Shown in pieces: positions 37,030 through 47,263 of a DNA stretch of 64,000 nt; position 1 is the first letter of the stretch, and each line of letters starts with the position of its first letter. Origin of the DNA: Spirodela intermedia (taxonomy: Eukaryota > Streptophyta > Magnoliopsida > Alismatales > Araceae); assembly GCA_902729315.2 (NCBI GenBank), contig LR746279.1, forward strand, positions 3,566,001 to 3,630,000. Direction: 5' to 3'. The position numbers were made by a program, and so were the translations under genes. The notes under the pieces were generated by a model. That model made no database searches and was not told where the DNA came from. It worked only from the letters and a program-made list of their open reading frames with translations.

Positions 37030-39400
37030 TTGAAACGTCTATAACCAAAACTTGTATCTTGTATATTGAAACTTGCACCTTGTAAACACTCTAATTCTTC
37101 TCTACTTATTTTGATTTTGAAACATATTTGTCTTTATGCATGATCCCTTCATTTAATATATACTTTTCTAACTCCTCATAATCTTCTGATTTTGATTGTC
37201 TCAAAATTAATAGTCAAATTGATAATCAGGACATTTATAGTTACCTATTTATCAAGTGGGTAACGGCTTCTACCTAAAATGTCTTTGACAACCCAAGAAG
37301 TAATCACATGCTCCTGGCTTGCTCATTCAAAGTCAAATTAATCTACTAATCAACTATGCTTTGATGTGTATCTGAATCATATGTTTTGAAGATAATTATT
37401 TAAATTATTGAATATCACATTCTCCACCATTATTAGACCGTAAATATGTAATGTTATATCTCAACTTACGCTCAATATAATTCTTCACTTTTTCATAAAA
37501 GTCATAGAAATATCAGATTTATTTTTGAGAAAATAAACCTATAGTTTTCAAGTTTAGTCCTTGAAAGTCATAGAATATCTTCATCCTCTAAGGAAAGAAA
37601 CAAGTGCAGACTCCATAGATCATTATGTAATAATCCCCACTTCTTAGATTTTGGTAACATTGTAAGTTTAGGGAATAACACTCTTTTCTACTTGTCTAGA
37701 ATATAATATAGTCTTCGTAGAAACCCAAATCTATTGATTTTAAGTCTTGTTGTAGCTTAGTCTTTTTTAGCACCACCTTGATTCCTTTTTTTACTCTTGT
37801 GACCCTAAATGTAGAATCCAAGATTCTAGAGGATTATCTTTGCTTAGCATTGAAGAATCATGTAATTTTGATGATGTTGAGTTGTTTGAATTATCATGCC
37901 TTTTGATTTTGATTTTGATTTTTTTTGTTTATAGTATTTATTTAGTGTGTCCTATTTTTCCACATTATGAATATTTCTCACTTCTTGACAAGGAGTTGTT
38001 TCTTCCTTTTGATATTTTTATATTACTCTCTTGACCTCACTAGGGTCGGTCTTCATCTTCCCCTACCTTTAATGCTCAAGGAAAATTATATTTTTTTTCC
38101 TTGACTTTTTTCTAGTGAATATCTTCACTAAGAATTAAATCTTGGAGCTCATTCAACTTTAATTTTCTCTATCTATATGAACTAATCACATTAGTCACCT
38201 TGGAACCCCAACTCTCAAGTAAAGAAGATAATATGATTAAATTCTTGGCTCTTCATCAAAATGAATGTCAATAGAACTCAATTAACAAAGGATCATATTG
38301 AATTAATTTATGTGGTTAGAAATGAAAATACCTTCAATCATCTTTAAATTAAAGAAATGACACAAGGTTTGCTACAGATGATTTTTCATATATGTTAGAT
38401 AGGGTTGACATCAAACTTGATGTAGTTTTCTCATTCAAGACATTGAATGCAATATTTCTAGCCAGAGTTTGCTTATTGACTCCAAGTGCATATCTATCAA
38501 ACAACTCTTAATTAACTTGAGACATCCTCTTAGGGTTCACACCAAAACATAATTTGATAGAGGTTTTTCTTAGTACATGTAATCTTCTACTTTCATTCTA
38601 TTGAATGCAAAGTTATTTATATTGAATTTTTAAATTATAATTTCTTCTTCTTTCAATATTTATGCCTCTCACTCTTTTTCTAGAGTTGTGAATCCAATTT
38701 TGAGAAGAATTATCTAATTCCAATTGTCACGCAAAAAATAAAAATTAAGAACTAATAGCACTCCCTCCTCTTTGTCAAAGATGAAAGACTTCAAAAAAGA
38801 GTGTGAACAGTCAAAGTCACAAGGGATAAGATACTCATTGAATATATCACAATAGTTTTTCATTATCATAAAACTCATATCTTCCTCTACCCTTTGAGGA
38901 TTGAACTACCGTCCCCAGCGTTGGCCCTCACAACAAAATATCTCATCTTTCTATTTTTCTTTTCATATATGACAACACTACGTGTTGGAAACCCTACGTT
39001 ACTCCATTTCGCCATGCGCTCTCACACTACCATGCATGCTCGTCTCACTTGTGTTACTCTATCTTGAGCTGTGTTCCCTTGTGCACAGACACCAGAACAT
39101 CAAGCGCCACAACCGCCCTCTTCTCATGCTCTCCCTTGTCTGCACGTAAAGCCACTCTAGGACTTGGAAACCGATGAGGTAGAGGCGTGACACTCTCTTC
39201 TGACTCTCTACAACATATGTGGCAGGCCACCTTGGACCAAACTATGCATGTGCCAGCCCATTCTAGGCCCTATCAATTTCTGCCCACGTGGTCAACGCTG
39301 GGCGCCAAAGTTATGCATGTCCTCGTTGATCCCCTCTCCATCTTTGTGAAGGTATCCCTTCTGATGTTGACGCAAATCTACTTGCTGACGCCACAAGCTG
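37030..39400. other. AT-rich spacer with retroelement debris
   Basis: Low-GC sequence between the CpG block and the GC island. The only recognisable content is the copia gag relic at 37940-38560; the segment at 38950-39400 is of mixed composition without a readable domain. Confidence 0.55.
37940..38560 (-). mobile_element. Decayed Ty1/copia gag relic
   Basis: On the minus strand, 38469-38380 reads LARNIAFNVLNEKTTSSLM and continues like gag of plant copia elements (..LYEKPS..). Further on, about 38250-38165, is a match to the ..LILLxSLPESW.. block (LIILSSLLESWGSKV), and at about 37985-37950 a broken CCHC zinc knuckle (CGKIGH preserved, first Cys pair interrupted by a stop). The order of the three blocks is correct for gag. 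Many stops and frame changes make it non-functional. No LTRs or pol were found beside it. Confidence 0.7.
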
Positions 39401-39409
39401 ACGGAGGTT

Positions 39410-40020
39410 GACTGAAGAGGAAGGAAGAAGAGTGAGAAGAAGAAAGAAGAGTAAGAAGAAGAAGAAGACCACCAAACGCGGGTTGAGTCGGCCGATACCT
39501 CGGTTCATTGATTCGTTCGCCGTTGATCGGCCCCATCCCGGCGGCCGAGACGTGGACAACGGTTGGACTTCCCCCGGACAAGGCAGCTGTCATCCTTTTT
39601 TGTCGGGGTAGCCCCCCACTTCCCGCTCTCCACCGCCACCGCCACCGCCACCGCCACCGCCGCCCGCAGACTTTTGAGAAGATTTTCGTTTTCTTCCCGC
39701 CAAATCAAGGAATCGGCGCCGGAGTTGATGCTCCTCCAGCTGTCCACGCGGCAGCGCTGCCCTTCGTTCTTTACGAGGCCAGTCTTGCTCCAGCTGGCGG
39801 CGACGGCGACGGCGGCGCCACCAGGATGTGCCCGCCTGGCCCAGGTCGACGGTTGGTCCCTCCTGCTCCGACGGCCGCGTGAATGGCGGACGGCGGCGAA
39901 TGGGTCTCCCGGGTTCATTGGCGGAGCCGCGGCGGGGGCGGAAAGGACAGGCAGAAAGCACGAAAGTTTCCACTTTTAGGCCTCCAAAGACGGAAATCGT
40001 CATTTTTTTGTTAAATTAAG
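39410..40020. other. GC-rich island with overlapping open frames, nature unclear
   Basis: Open frames of about 125-138 codons exist on both strands (for example + 39563-39979 and - 39590-40003), but they read as simple-sequence translations: Ala-Thr or Gly runs from a (CCGCCA)n array at about 39628-39663. No family is recognised. The block may be a distal promoter or leader of the IST1-like gene, or a degraded exon. The last part, 40020-40120, returns to AT-rich sequence. Confidence 0.4.
39694..39704 (+). promoter_or_regulatory. E2F-type site TTCCCGCCAAA
   Basis: This is an exact match to the near-palindromic E2F/DP core (TTTCCCGCCAAA less one base) inside the GC island, 0.87 kb upstream of the IST1-like ATG. 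Function is inferred only from the motif. Confidence 0.35.
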
Positions 40021-40255
40021 CTGAAAAATTCACGTGTTCAGATACTGCTGTTCGGGAGCCTTATACCCATTTTACCCCTTTACCAGACCTTTATGACTCG
40101 GCTACCGTTCAGTTTAAATTTTGAATGAGCTGGAGGGGGTATGTGGGTCCCGCATGGACCCCACAAACACAGTCCCTCTATCTTTCTCTCTCTCTATCTC
40201 TAACCACTTTCCTACGTTTTATTATTTGTTTTTGGGATCCAAATAGTTGCATTTG

Positions 40256-40312
40256 TTTAAATACCCTCCCCACCGTTGAACCTTTTCTACCACCACCACT
40301 ACTCTCTCTCTT

Positions 40313-40347
<35 letters not shown>

Positions 40348-40362
40348 TTCTCTCTCTTCTGG
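40256..40362 (+). promoter_or_regulatory. Core promoter and CT-rich leader of the IST1-like gene
   Basis: A TATA variant TTTAAATACC lies at 40256-40265, followed by a pyrimidine tract with a long (CT)n at about 40302-40362. Transcription probably starts in or just before the tract, about 210-270 bp before the ATG. Confidence 0.45.
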
Positions 40363-40393
40363 ACGATCGATCCTTTCCTCTTCCGCACCGTGA

Positions 40394-40447
40394 ATGGCCG
40401 CCGGCTGTGGCAGATTGCGGAGACCGACGGTTAGGGAAGAAGATTGA
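40394..40447 (+). other. Upstream ORF of 17 codons in the IST1-like leader
   Basis: The ATG at 40394 is in a good context (GTGAATGGCC) and encodes MAAGCGRLRRPTVREED before a stop. It ends 119 bp before the main ATG at 40567 and could limit translation; no peptide family is recognised. Confidence 0.4.
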
Positions 40448-40566
40448 GGGAGAGACGGGGATAAGGGAGGAGCTCGGATCCTATTCAGCTGTGATTCTTC
40501 TCATTGTCCCCCTCCTTTGCCTGCTGTATTGCCATTTTTTGTGGAGATCATTGAGCGAAGGACGAG

Positions 40567-43500
40567 ATGTTTGATGCCTTTCTCGGGAAGAAGTTCACGG
40601 TGAAATGGTAAGCCTTAGTCTCCGAGTCTCTTCTGCTGCATATGGATCATTGCTCTCCTCCTCTGGCCTTCCCCGGTTTCCTTATTTTTCCTCTTTTCGA
40701 TTATGGTTCTTGTTTTCGACGGGGCGGAACTCGTTGATTATCGTTCCATCTTCCACCTCCTTCTTCCGTATGACGTGTGTCGGCAGCGTGAGTGCGCGTG
40801 CGGATGGATTTCTCGAAATTCAGCTTCTGTTTTCTCTTTTCGCCAACTTTTTCTCCCTCACTTTATCGGTATCATCTCTCAATTCGCGTTTCTAACCACG
40901 AGCTCATTCCATGGAGTTGTCCTTGTTCCTCTTTATTTTTAATCGACTGATTTTTCTTGGTATATTCATTCGCTTAAGCCAGAGTAGAACCAGATGGATT
41001 TATATTTTTTTTCCGGTTTTTCTCTGGGTCTTGTCTTTGTATCTGCTATGTTAGCGCTGCATGCGTGAGAGTTTCGTGCTAATCCGCCTGCTAATGATGG
41101 ACGCAGCAAGCACGCGATCAAGTGCATCAATGAGAGGTTGAAGCCCATACGCAACAGGAAGCAGGCTGTGGTCAACATCCTGAAGAAGGACATCGCCGAT
41201 CTCCTCCGCAACGGCAGTGACAGCCGTGCCTTCAGCCGGGTGACTCTATGACCGATTCAATGAGTTTTCCTTCCGCATGTCCGAAGTTTAGGCTGAAAAG
41301 GATGCATGAATCAGTTGAGTCAGTGGTCATGCTACTCTTGTGAATCTGAGGCGTATCCTTCTTCCGTGTCCTAGATGAATACTTGTTCTTGGATTCTTGG
41401 GTTCTTGGTTCCGTGGGTTAGTTGGTGAGGACATGAATGATCCTATCTTGAACGGGTAGTTTCTTCCATTTCTTTTCTATTTTTAGCGATCGTCTGATGC
41501 TATCCAAGATAGTTTTTAATCTTCGCTGTCCATCTGTTTGCCTTTGAGGTTTCCTGCGCCACCAGTCGTCCCACGTTAATAATCTCTGGTGTTAATGCTG
41601 CTTCAGTTTTTAGTCAACTTATTGGATGAATCTACCAGTGATCATGTTGCCATCTGGGGGGATTGCTAATTCAGGCTATCCAAAACTGCCTTGCCCTGAA
41701 AAACATGGACATAATATTCTATCATGATTTCGTTTTCTTATACAAGTATCTGACAGATATTTAAATTCTATTGTGTTTGATCAGATGGATGAACTTATCA
41801 TCGAGATGAACCGCTTAGCGTGCTACGATATCATAGAGAACTTCTGCCAGTGTCTCTATAAGCAGCTTCCATTGCTTCAGAAGCAGAGGTAGGCTCGGAA
41901 GAAGAAGTCTTTGGTTGGAGAGAACTGACATCTAGTGACTTGTGCTACAAATATTCTTATTTTGTGTTTGCATTCTTCTTTTGTTTTCAGATTATTTTTG
42001 TGTCAGACAGGGATGAGGCGTGGTTGACTTTTAGATTCTAGTAATGGGTCTTGATGTTCTTCTGTTCGTGACCATCACAGGGAATGCCCACCGGAGGATA
42101 TGGAATCTGTGTCCACGTTGATTTTCGCTGCCGCCAGGTTCTCAGATTTGCCAGAATTATGCAATCTGAGGACTGTGTTCATGATGCGTTATGGGAATCC
42201 CCTGGAAGGATTTGTAAACCCAGAGGTACAAAAGTCATATTGCCGCCATTGAGGTTGACTTAGGGTGGGGGTTGACTTGCATGGGTTGGGTGTCTGACTA
42301 AAAGTGTAACTTTTTTTTTGCCGCCAGTTTAAAGACAAAGCAGCGGCAAAGTCTTTTCCTCCCGCCAAGAAGCTTCAGCTGATGAAGGACATCGCATGCG
42401 AGTTCAATGTCAACTGGGATTCTGCTTCTTTCAACCATGAGAATCCCGCTGCATCTTATTGCGTAAGTGCCTCGGCTCATCTTTGAAATCTTCGGTCATT
42501 CCGTCAAAGTCAAACTCATGATTACCCCCGCGAGTTTTTCCTTTTATCCTCCCTTGTGCTTGTGCTATTTCTTTCCTGAAAAACTGAGGGTGATCTTCGG
42601 TCAACGCTTCAGAAGCGACACAAGAAGGGGCATCCTCCGGCTGTTAGGGAAGACGCTACCTCCATGGGCAGAGACCAAGAACCGGTGAGGAAGCCGAAGA
42701 AGGTTTGGGCCGCTGAACCAGAAAATGTGACGCCACCACCGCCCATTGCTTCTCCTCTTCCTCGTGAAAATATCAAGCATGAGGAGACGAAGAGGGTGGC
42801 GGCGCCCTTCAGAGCTCGGGAAGAGAGGAACCCACAAGTCAACGACGGCGGCGGGCTGGTGGTTAATCAGCCCAAACCCAAGGAGGACGCCGTCGCCGCC
42901 GCCGCCCCCGCCGCCGCCAGAAGTAGAGTCCGCCCCTTGTTCTCCCCGGAGACGTCGAATGGTGGCGACAGCACCGCCGTTGGCAGGAGGTCAACGAGGT
43001 CTTATGCGAAGGTCAACGCAATTGATGAAGAGAAAGTCAGCGACAGGGATGGACCTCGCATCTATTCAAAGGTGCCGACATGGAGACAGGAGGGAGGTCT
43101 ACAGGACCCACAAGCTGCCAAGCATGAAGGCCGGAATGCAGGTGGCGCCGCTAAGGAGAGGGCGCCGGTCGGCCTCACAGGGGCGACAGCGACGGCGCCG
43201 CCACCGCAGAGGGCTGTTAAAGAGAGGACTTTGCACTCAATTCCTCCTCCGTATGTGAAGACCGTAGTCGGGCCCAAGGCCGAGCGCCACCAGCCTCCCA
43301 GCCCGCCGCCGGAGAAGCCGGGCAGGAAGGAAGACGAAGACGAAAAAGAAGAACCTCGTGCAGTCTACGGCGAGAGGCCTAAGCCGAGGTCAATGAGGAG
43401 AAAGCCGCCACCGCCGGTCGTCGCTGCCGCCGGGGAGGAGGCGACGCCGCCGCGGCGCCACCACGAGCGGCGGAGGATCATCGTCGGTGACGGAGAAGGC

Positions 43501-43671
43501 CTCGACGAAGAGGAGAACGTGGAGCAGCTGCTGATCCACTACAGCAGGAAGGATAAGGGGAAGGAGCCGATGGGACCCGCTTGGACTCGGCCCGACTCAC
43601 CGAGTCTCCCCGAGTCTGACGAACTCGCCGCCAGGTTCGCCGGGCTCAAGGCTGGTGGTGCCTGGGGGTAG
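40567..43671 (+). CDS. IST1-like ESCRT-III regulator (ISTL family)
   Basis: Six exons: 40567-40607, 41107-41239, 41785-41888, 42081-42225, 42328-42462 and 42613-43671; phases match and give 538 residues. The IST1 domain fills residues 1-186: MFDAFLGKKFTVKC, then IKCINERLKPIRNRKQAVV, KKDIADLLRNGSDSRAFSR, MDELIIEMNRLACYDIIENF, ECPPEDMESVSTLIFAAARF, DLPELCNLRTVFMMRYG, and FNVNWDS. IST1 proteins bind ESCRT-III subunits and the Vps4/SKD1 ATPase on endosomes and control multivesicular-body sorting. The rest (187-538), one GC-rich exon, is a disordered Pro-, Lys- and Glu-rich tail, as in plant ISTL proteins. GC content rises steeply in this last exon. The start is fixed by the conserved N-terminus. 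A divergent methyltransferase gene lies upstream; the next gene follows 333 bp after the stop. Confidence 0.9.
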
Positions 43672-43918
43672 TGGTAGTAGCCAACAGAGATGTACTGACC
43701 GTTGCTTTGAGGTGATTGGTTCAGCCATGACAGGGGTACAGATTCCGTCAGAGATAGAGAGAGAGAGTCGTCAGATAGAGAGAGAGAGAGAGACAGAGAG
43801 AGCCGCTGCTCGACAACTAAAAACTATACAGGGCGAGTCTCTGCCCAAGATCCTACTGCGTCAATGGTGAACTGGGCAGAGGTCAGTCTAATAGGACAGC
43901 GTCACCCCTCTCCCCTTC

Positions 43919-43996
43919 ATCTCTCTCTCTCTCTCTCTATCTATACTCTCTCTATACTCTCTTTCTCTATCTCTAGCTCTCTCTCTCTCTCTCTTT
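43919..43996 (+). repeat. CT microsatellite in the leader of the membrane-protein gene
   Basis: An interrupted (CT)n ends only 8 bp before the ATG at 44005. An in-frame ATG at 43864 would translate the repeat as Leu-Ser, so it is not the likely start. Confidence 0.8.
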
Positions 43997-44004
43997 GGCT
44001 GTGT

Positions 44005-44637
44005 ATGGGGACGTCAGTGGTGATCGCGGCGAGCCTGGCCTTGGTCTTCGTCCTTGTTCTCGTGCTCTCCATCAAGCTCTGCTTCTCACCCCGGCCGGAG
44101 GACTCGGCCCTCCCGATCGCCGCCGCCGGGAAGCGGCGTAAGATGACGCCGCCGGGGGCGACAGAGGCGGGCGGTGATGGTCCACCGGTAGCGCCTCCCA
44201 GCACCGCCGCGTTCTACTCCCACGGGGTCCTGCAGGCTCCGAGTGGCTTCCTCTTCTCCTCGGGAGGGCCTACCGGTCTGCACCTCGTCGGCGTCGTCAC
44301 CTCTTCTTCTTCCTTCACCGTCGCTGGCGGCGCCGCCGGGAGGTCTCCGGCGGGGCGCTTCACCTGCATTTCCAATCCCATCTACCATGGCGCCACCAGC
44401 GGAGAGGACGACGGCGGGGGCACCACTCCGTTCGAGACGCCGGCCACGTCGCCCTCGCACCTGGAGGGGGACGACTGCGAGGCCTCCCCGCCGCTGAAGC
44501 CGATGCAGCGGCTACCGGCAGCGGCGGAGGGGCGGCGATCCCTCGCCACCTCCGTCAGCGCCACCGATACCAACCGGCGCTCCTCCTCCTCCTCCAACTC
44601 TCCCGGGTCCTCCAACTCTCTCTGGTGGTGGCCATGA
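44005..44637 (+). CDS. Single-exon plant membrane protein of unknown function
   Basis: This 210-residue protein starts MGTSVVIAASLALVFVLVLV, a hydrophobic helix of about 23 residues (4-26) that serves as a signal anchor, followed by KLCFSPRPED and a basic patch GKRRKM. The remainder is low in structure and rich in Ala, Gly, Pro and Ser. It contains short ordered-looking phrases: FYSHGVLQAPSGFLF, FTCISNPIYH, and SPPLKPMQRLPAA near the end, then a Ser-rich tail finishing SLWWWP. Small membrane-anchored plant proteins with an xxSPPLTPMKxL phrase of this kind are known from many genomes as uncharacterised, and I do not recognise a named member. No intron is apparent, and codon use is strongly GC-rich. 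An in-frame ATG at 43864 exists but would add a Leu-Ser repeat. It lies head to tail with the IST1-like gene. Confidence 0.7.
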   Translation: MGTSVVIAASLALVFVLVLVLSIKLCFSPRPEDSALPIAAAGKRRKMTPPGATEAGGDGPPVAPPSTAAFYSHGVLQAPSGFLFSSGGPTGLHLVGVVTSSSSFTVAGGAAGRSPAGRFTCISNPIYHGATSGEDDGGGTTPFETPATSPSHLEGDDCEASPPLKPMQRLPAAAEGRRSLATSVSATDTNRRSSSSSNSPGSSNSLWWWP

Positions 44638-45807
44638 CCGAGCGGCGGCCAAAACGCCATCGCCGCCGTCGTTCGAGCTTCTTTCGCCGTCGCCGGAGAC
44701 GGCGACGAGGTCCTGTGAGGGCGAGGAAGAGGTCAAGGGTTCGGGTGGAACCCTAACCTCGGGGCTGACGGAGATTTTCTACCCCCCCCCCCCCACCGCT
44801 TCAACCCCCGCTTCATATAATAGCCATGCATCTGCAGCTACCTTCTTGACTTCTGTCCTCTCCAAGTCTAACGCCAGGAGAACCAACCTTTACTCATATG
44901 GGTGACAGGAGGGAGAGAGAGAGAGAGAGCGAGAAAGTTATGGAGAGAGAGAGGATAGAGAAAGAGAAAGTTATGGAGAGAGAGGATAGAGAGAGAGAGA
45001 GAGGACATATATATAGAGAGAAGTTAGTTCGCCCAGCTGGTTTCCGGTGGATGAAGTTCCACTTCTAAGACGACAGGAATAATTCCAATAGTAAAAAAAA
45101 CTCCATTTTCTGAAAAGCGTAAATATACTTCTGAAATTTATAAAAAACCCCCGCCTCCCCTCCCCCTTCTCCCTCTCTCTCTCTCGTGACGCTGGCTACT
45201 CTGCCTTCGTCCCGTGAAAAAGTAGCGGCCGAGGCTTTAGAGAATATTTGAGCGCAGCCCCTCATTCTCCATTATATTACGTAGTGATCCTCGTCTAATA
45301 ATTGCATTTGTACCATGCCTCCGGAGATAGAGGATCGAGAGAGAGACAGGAGCATTGTCTTCCATAGCTCGCCCAGCTGGCTTCCGTTGGTTGAAATTCT
45401 ACTTCCAAGACGACCGGAAATACATTATAATAAGAAAAAAGCCCTACTGTTTGTAAATTGTAAAGGTACTTCTGAAATATATAAAAAACCTCATCTAAGT
45501 ATCTCTTTTGCTTATAACGCTGTTTGATCCGCCTTCGTCACGTGAAAAGCCAGGCGCCGAGGCTTTACAGAAAATTTGCGCGCAGACCCTCATTCTGTTA
45601 TATTACGTTGGAACCTCGTCTGATAATTGCATTTATGTCCATGCCTCCGGGGCCCAAATCCAATCAAGCTAAAAGCCTATTATAAGCCCGTAAAAAAAAA
45701 TAGGGGGTCGTCCGGAGTTTGACCGAGAGAGAGATAGAGAAATAATAGGTCAACGGTGGAAGGACTGCCTAAATAGAAGTCAACGATTCGGAGTCTTCGC
45801 CAGCCCA
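44638..45807. other. Spacer with GA-rich tracts and a large tandem duplication
   Basis: It contains the 3' end of the membrane-protein gene, (GA)n at about 44915-45003, and two copies of a ~300-bp block described separately. No coding domain was found. Confidence 0.6.
45030..45649. repeat. ~340-bp offset tandem duplication
   Basis: The phrase CGCCCAGCTGG starts at 45030 and 45370. Both copies continue through TTCTACTTC/TTCCACTTC, ACTTCTGAAAT, ATAAAAAACC, CCTTCGTC.CGTGAAAA, GCCGAGGCTTTA, CTCATTCT, TATATTACGT and TAATTGCATTT to CATGCCTCCGG. Identity is about 75-80 percent by eye. The unit does not overlap a gene exon. Confidence 0.8.
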
Positions 45808-47155
45808 TTAGGAGGCATTTGAAGGCTCGGTAGGGACCTTGACTAAGCCGAGTTGACCGCCCTCCTTGTTCGCCATAGTCGCGGCTTTGACCTCATTGCA
45901 CTGGTTTATGAACTTGGTCAACTCCTGAAAAAAAAGAAAAAGAAAAGAAGAGAGCCCATTTCAAACCTCAGGAATCGGATAAATCCAGCTGCCAGATCAA
46001 GATGACAAATTTGGCATGCCGCCACTCTGACCTGATGCATGACGAGGATGAAGATGAACATGGTCAAGAACTAAAAAAGAAACCCTAATCCTAATCCTGT
46101 GCATCTCTCTATCTCTCTCTCTTTCTCTCAGAGAGCTTCTGGGTGCAGAGAAGACCCTAAGATCTTCTGATGAACAGACACGAGATGGACAATGACCAAA
46201 GCTTTCAAGGTGGCCATAGCGATGGAGATGGAACTGCCCACTGCCATTACAACAATGTCAACTGATGACGATAGATCGAAAGCTCTGATGAACACGAAAA
46301 GATCATATGGTCAGCTAACAGCTGAGAAAACTAGATGAAATTCGATAATGACTCAGAGGATGCTGCTAGCTTCAATGGGCATGGTAACAAGGTAAAATGA
46401 GAGAGAAATGCTCTGAAAAAGCGTGAACTATGTTTCTTTCTTGGACCTCTACAGAAGGCACAATTTCCAGGGGACGATGATCGGCAGATTTGCTCCGTTC
46501 GACAAGGGAAGCTTGAGGTGAACAATTCAAACAGTCCGATGAACAGTAACCAGCCGGGAGATCGAGAATCTAATCATGATGGCGCAAGATTGAGGTTCAA
46601 AATTCATCGGAATCTCGTTCTATCAGGATCTAATTTTTGCAAGAATAAACGATCTGCGGGAGCCAGAGGTGAGAGAAATAGGGACAAGGGGGGTGTATAA
46701 CTACCCCGGAGGATCGAGTAAACCAGCGGGAGATCGAGATTCTCTAATCATGATGGCGCGAGTCTGATTGAGGTTCACAATTCTTCGAAATCATCATTTC
46801 ACAGGGGAATCTCGTTCTATCAGGACCTAATTTTTCCAAAAATAATCGATCTGCGGGAGCCGGAGGTGAGAGAAATAGGGACAAGGAGGATGGGTAACTA
46901 CCCGATCGAGTTCCATCTCCTTGGTCGTCGTCGAGGGCTTCACGAATCTCTTCCCTGCGCAGAACCAGATCCCGAATCAGTCCGAGACTTCTGGGAGCGG
47001 AGAAAGAAAAACCTCAATCCGGACAAGAGAATGAGGAGAAAAAAAGGGGGGAATCGGGCGGCACCTTTGCGGGTGGCGGGGGTCTTCCCGTGCCGGCTTG
47101 GAGGGATGGTCTTCCTCTTCTTCTGCCCCTTGAACAGCGCCCCCTTCTGCGTCAT
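45808..47155 (-). CDS. UPF0390 / LCT10-type small basic protein
   Basis: Three exons on the minus strand: 47155-47065, 46954-46902 and 45924-45808, giving 86 residues. The sequence runs MTQKGALFKGQKKRKTIPPS, RHGKTPATRKG, KRFVKPSTTTKEMELDR, ELTKFINQCNEVKAATMANK, EGGQLGLVKVP, ending TEPSNAS. This is the full eukaryotic family that includes the human Leydig cell tumour 10 kDa protein homolog (C19orf53); such proteins are small, highly basic and probably nucleolar or RNA-associated, but biochemical function is not settled. All conserved blocks are present and the length is normal. Intron 1 is 110 bp and intron 2 is 977 bp, the latter with a tandem duplication next to exon 2. The gene is divergent from the RING E3 gene, with about 0.7 kb between starts of transcription. 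Confidence 0.92.
46556..46905 (-). repeat. 172-bp tandem duplication touching UPF0390 exon 2
   Basis: A block starting GGGAGATCGAGA at 46556 recurs from 46728, sharing CTAATCATGATGGCGC, GAATCTCGTTCTATCAGGA, AGATCTGCGGGAGCC and GGTGAGAGAAATAGGGACAAGG. Its inner end (TAACTACCC..GATCGAG) overlaps the 3' border of exon 2 (46902), so the donor side of exon 2 has a partial copy near 46698-46717. Confidence 0.8.
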
Positions 47156-47169
47156 CGCTCCCAACGCTG

Positions 47170-47170
<1 letters not shown>

Positions 47171-47202
<32 letters not shown>
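47171..47202 (-). repeat. (GA)n, sense (CT)n, in the UPF0390 leader
   Basis: The tract lies 16 bp upstream of the ATG on the sense strand as a pure pyrimidine run. Confidence 0.85.
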
Positions 47203-47203
<1 letters not shown>

Positions 47204-47204
47204 G

Positions 47205-47216
47205 TTTAGGGTTTTG
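47205..47216 (-). promoter_or_regulatory. Telo-box AAAACCCTAAA in the UPF0390 leader
   Basis: On the sense strand the leader reads CAAAACCCTAAACG. Telo-boxes are established promoter elements of plant ribosomal-protein and translation genes. The location, between a TATA-like AATATAAAG (47272-47264) and the CT tract, is where such boxes usually occur, which suits a nucleolar/ribosome-linked gene. Confidence 0.5.
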
Positions 47217-47263
47217 AGAGCGAAAGAGAGTGGTACAAGAAGAGGCAATCCTTTCGTTTAAAC

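Noticed and set aside
36705-37044. Open frames on both strands over the CpG-rich block
   Set aside because: Stop codons are rare in such GC-rich sequence; no family is recognised and the block is upstream of the methyltransferase start.
42746-43258. Second 170-codon plus-strand frame in the IST1-like last exon
   Set aside because: It overlaps the IST1-like frame, which is fixed by the upstream exons, and is a GC-rich shadow.
43864-44004. In-frame upstream start for the membrane protein
   Set aside because: It would add a Leu-Ser repeat from a microsatellite in front of a typical signal anchor.
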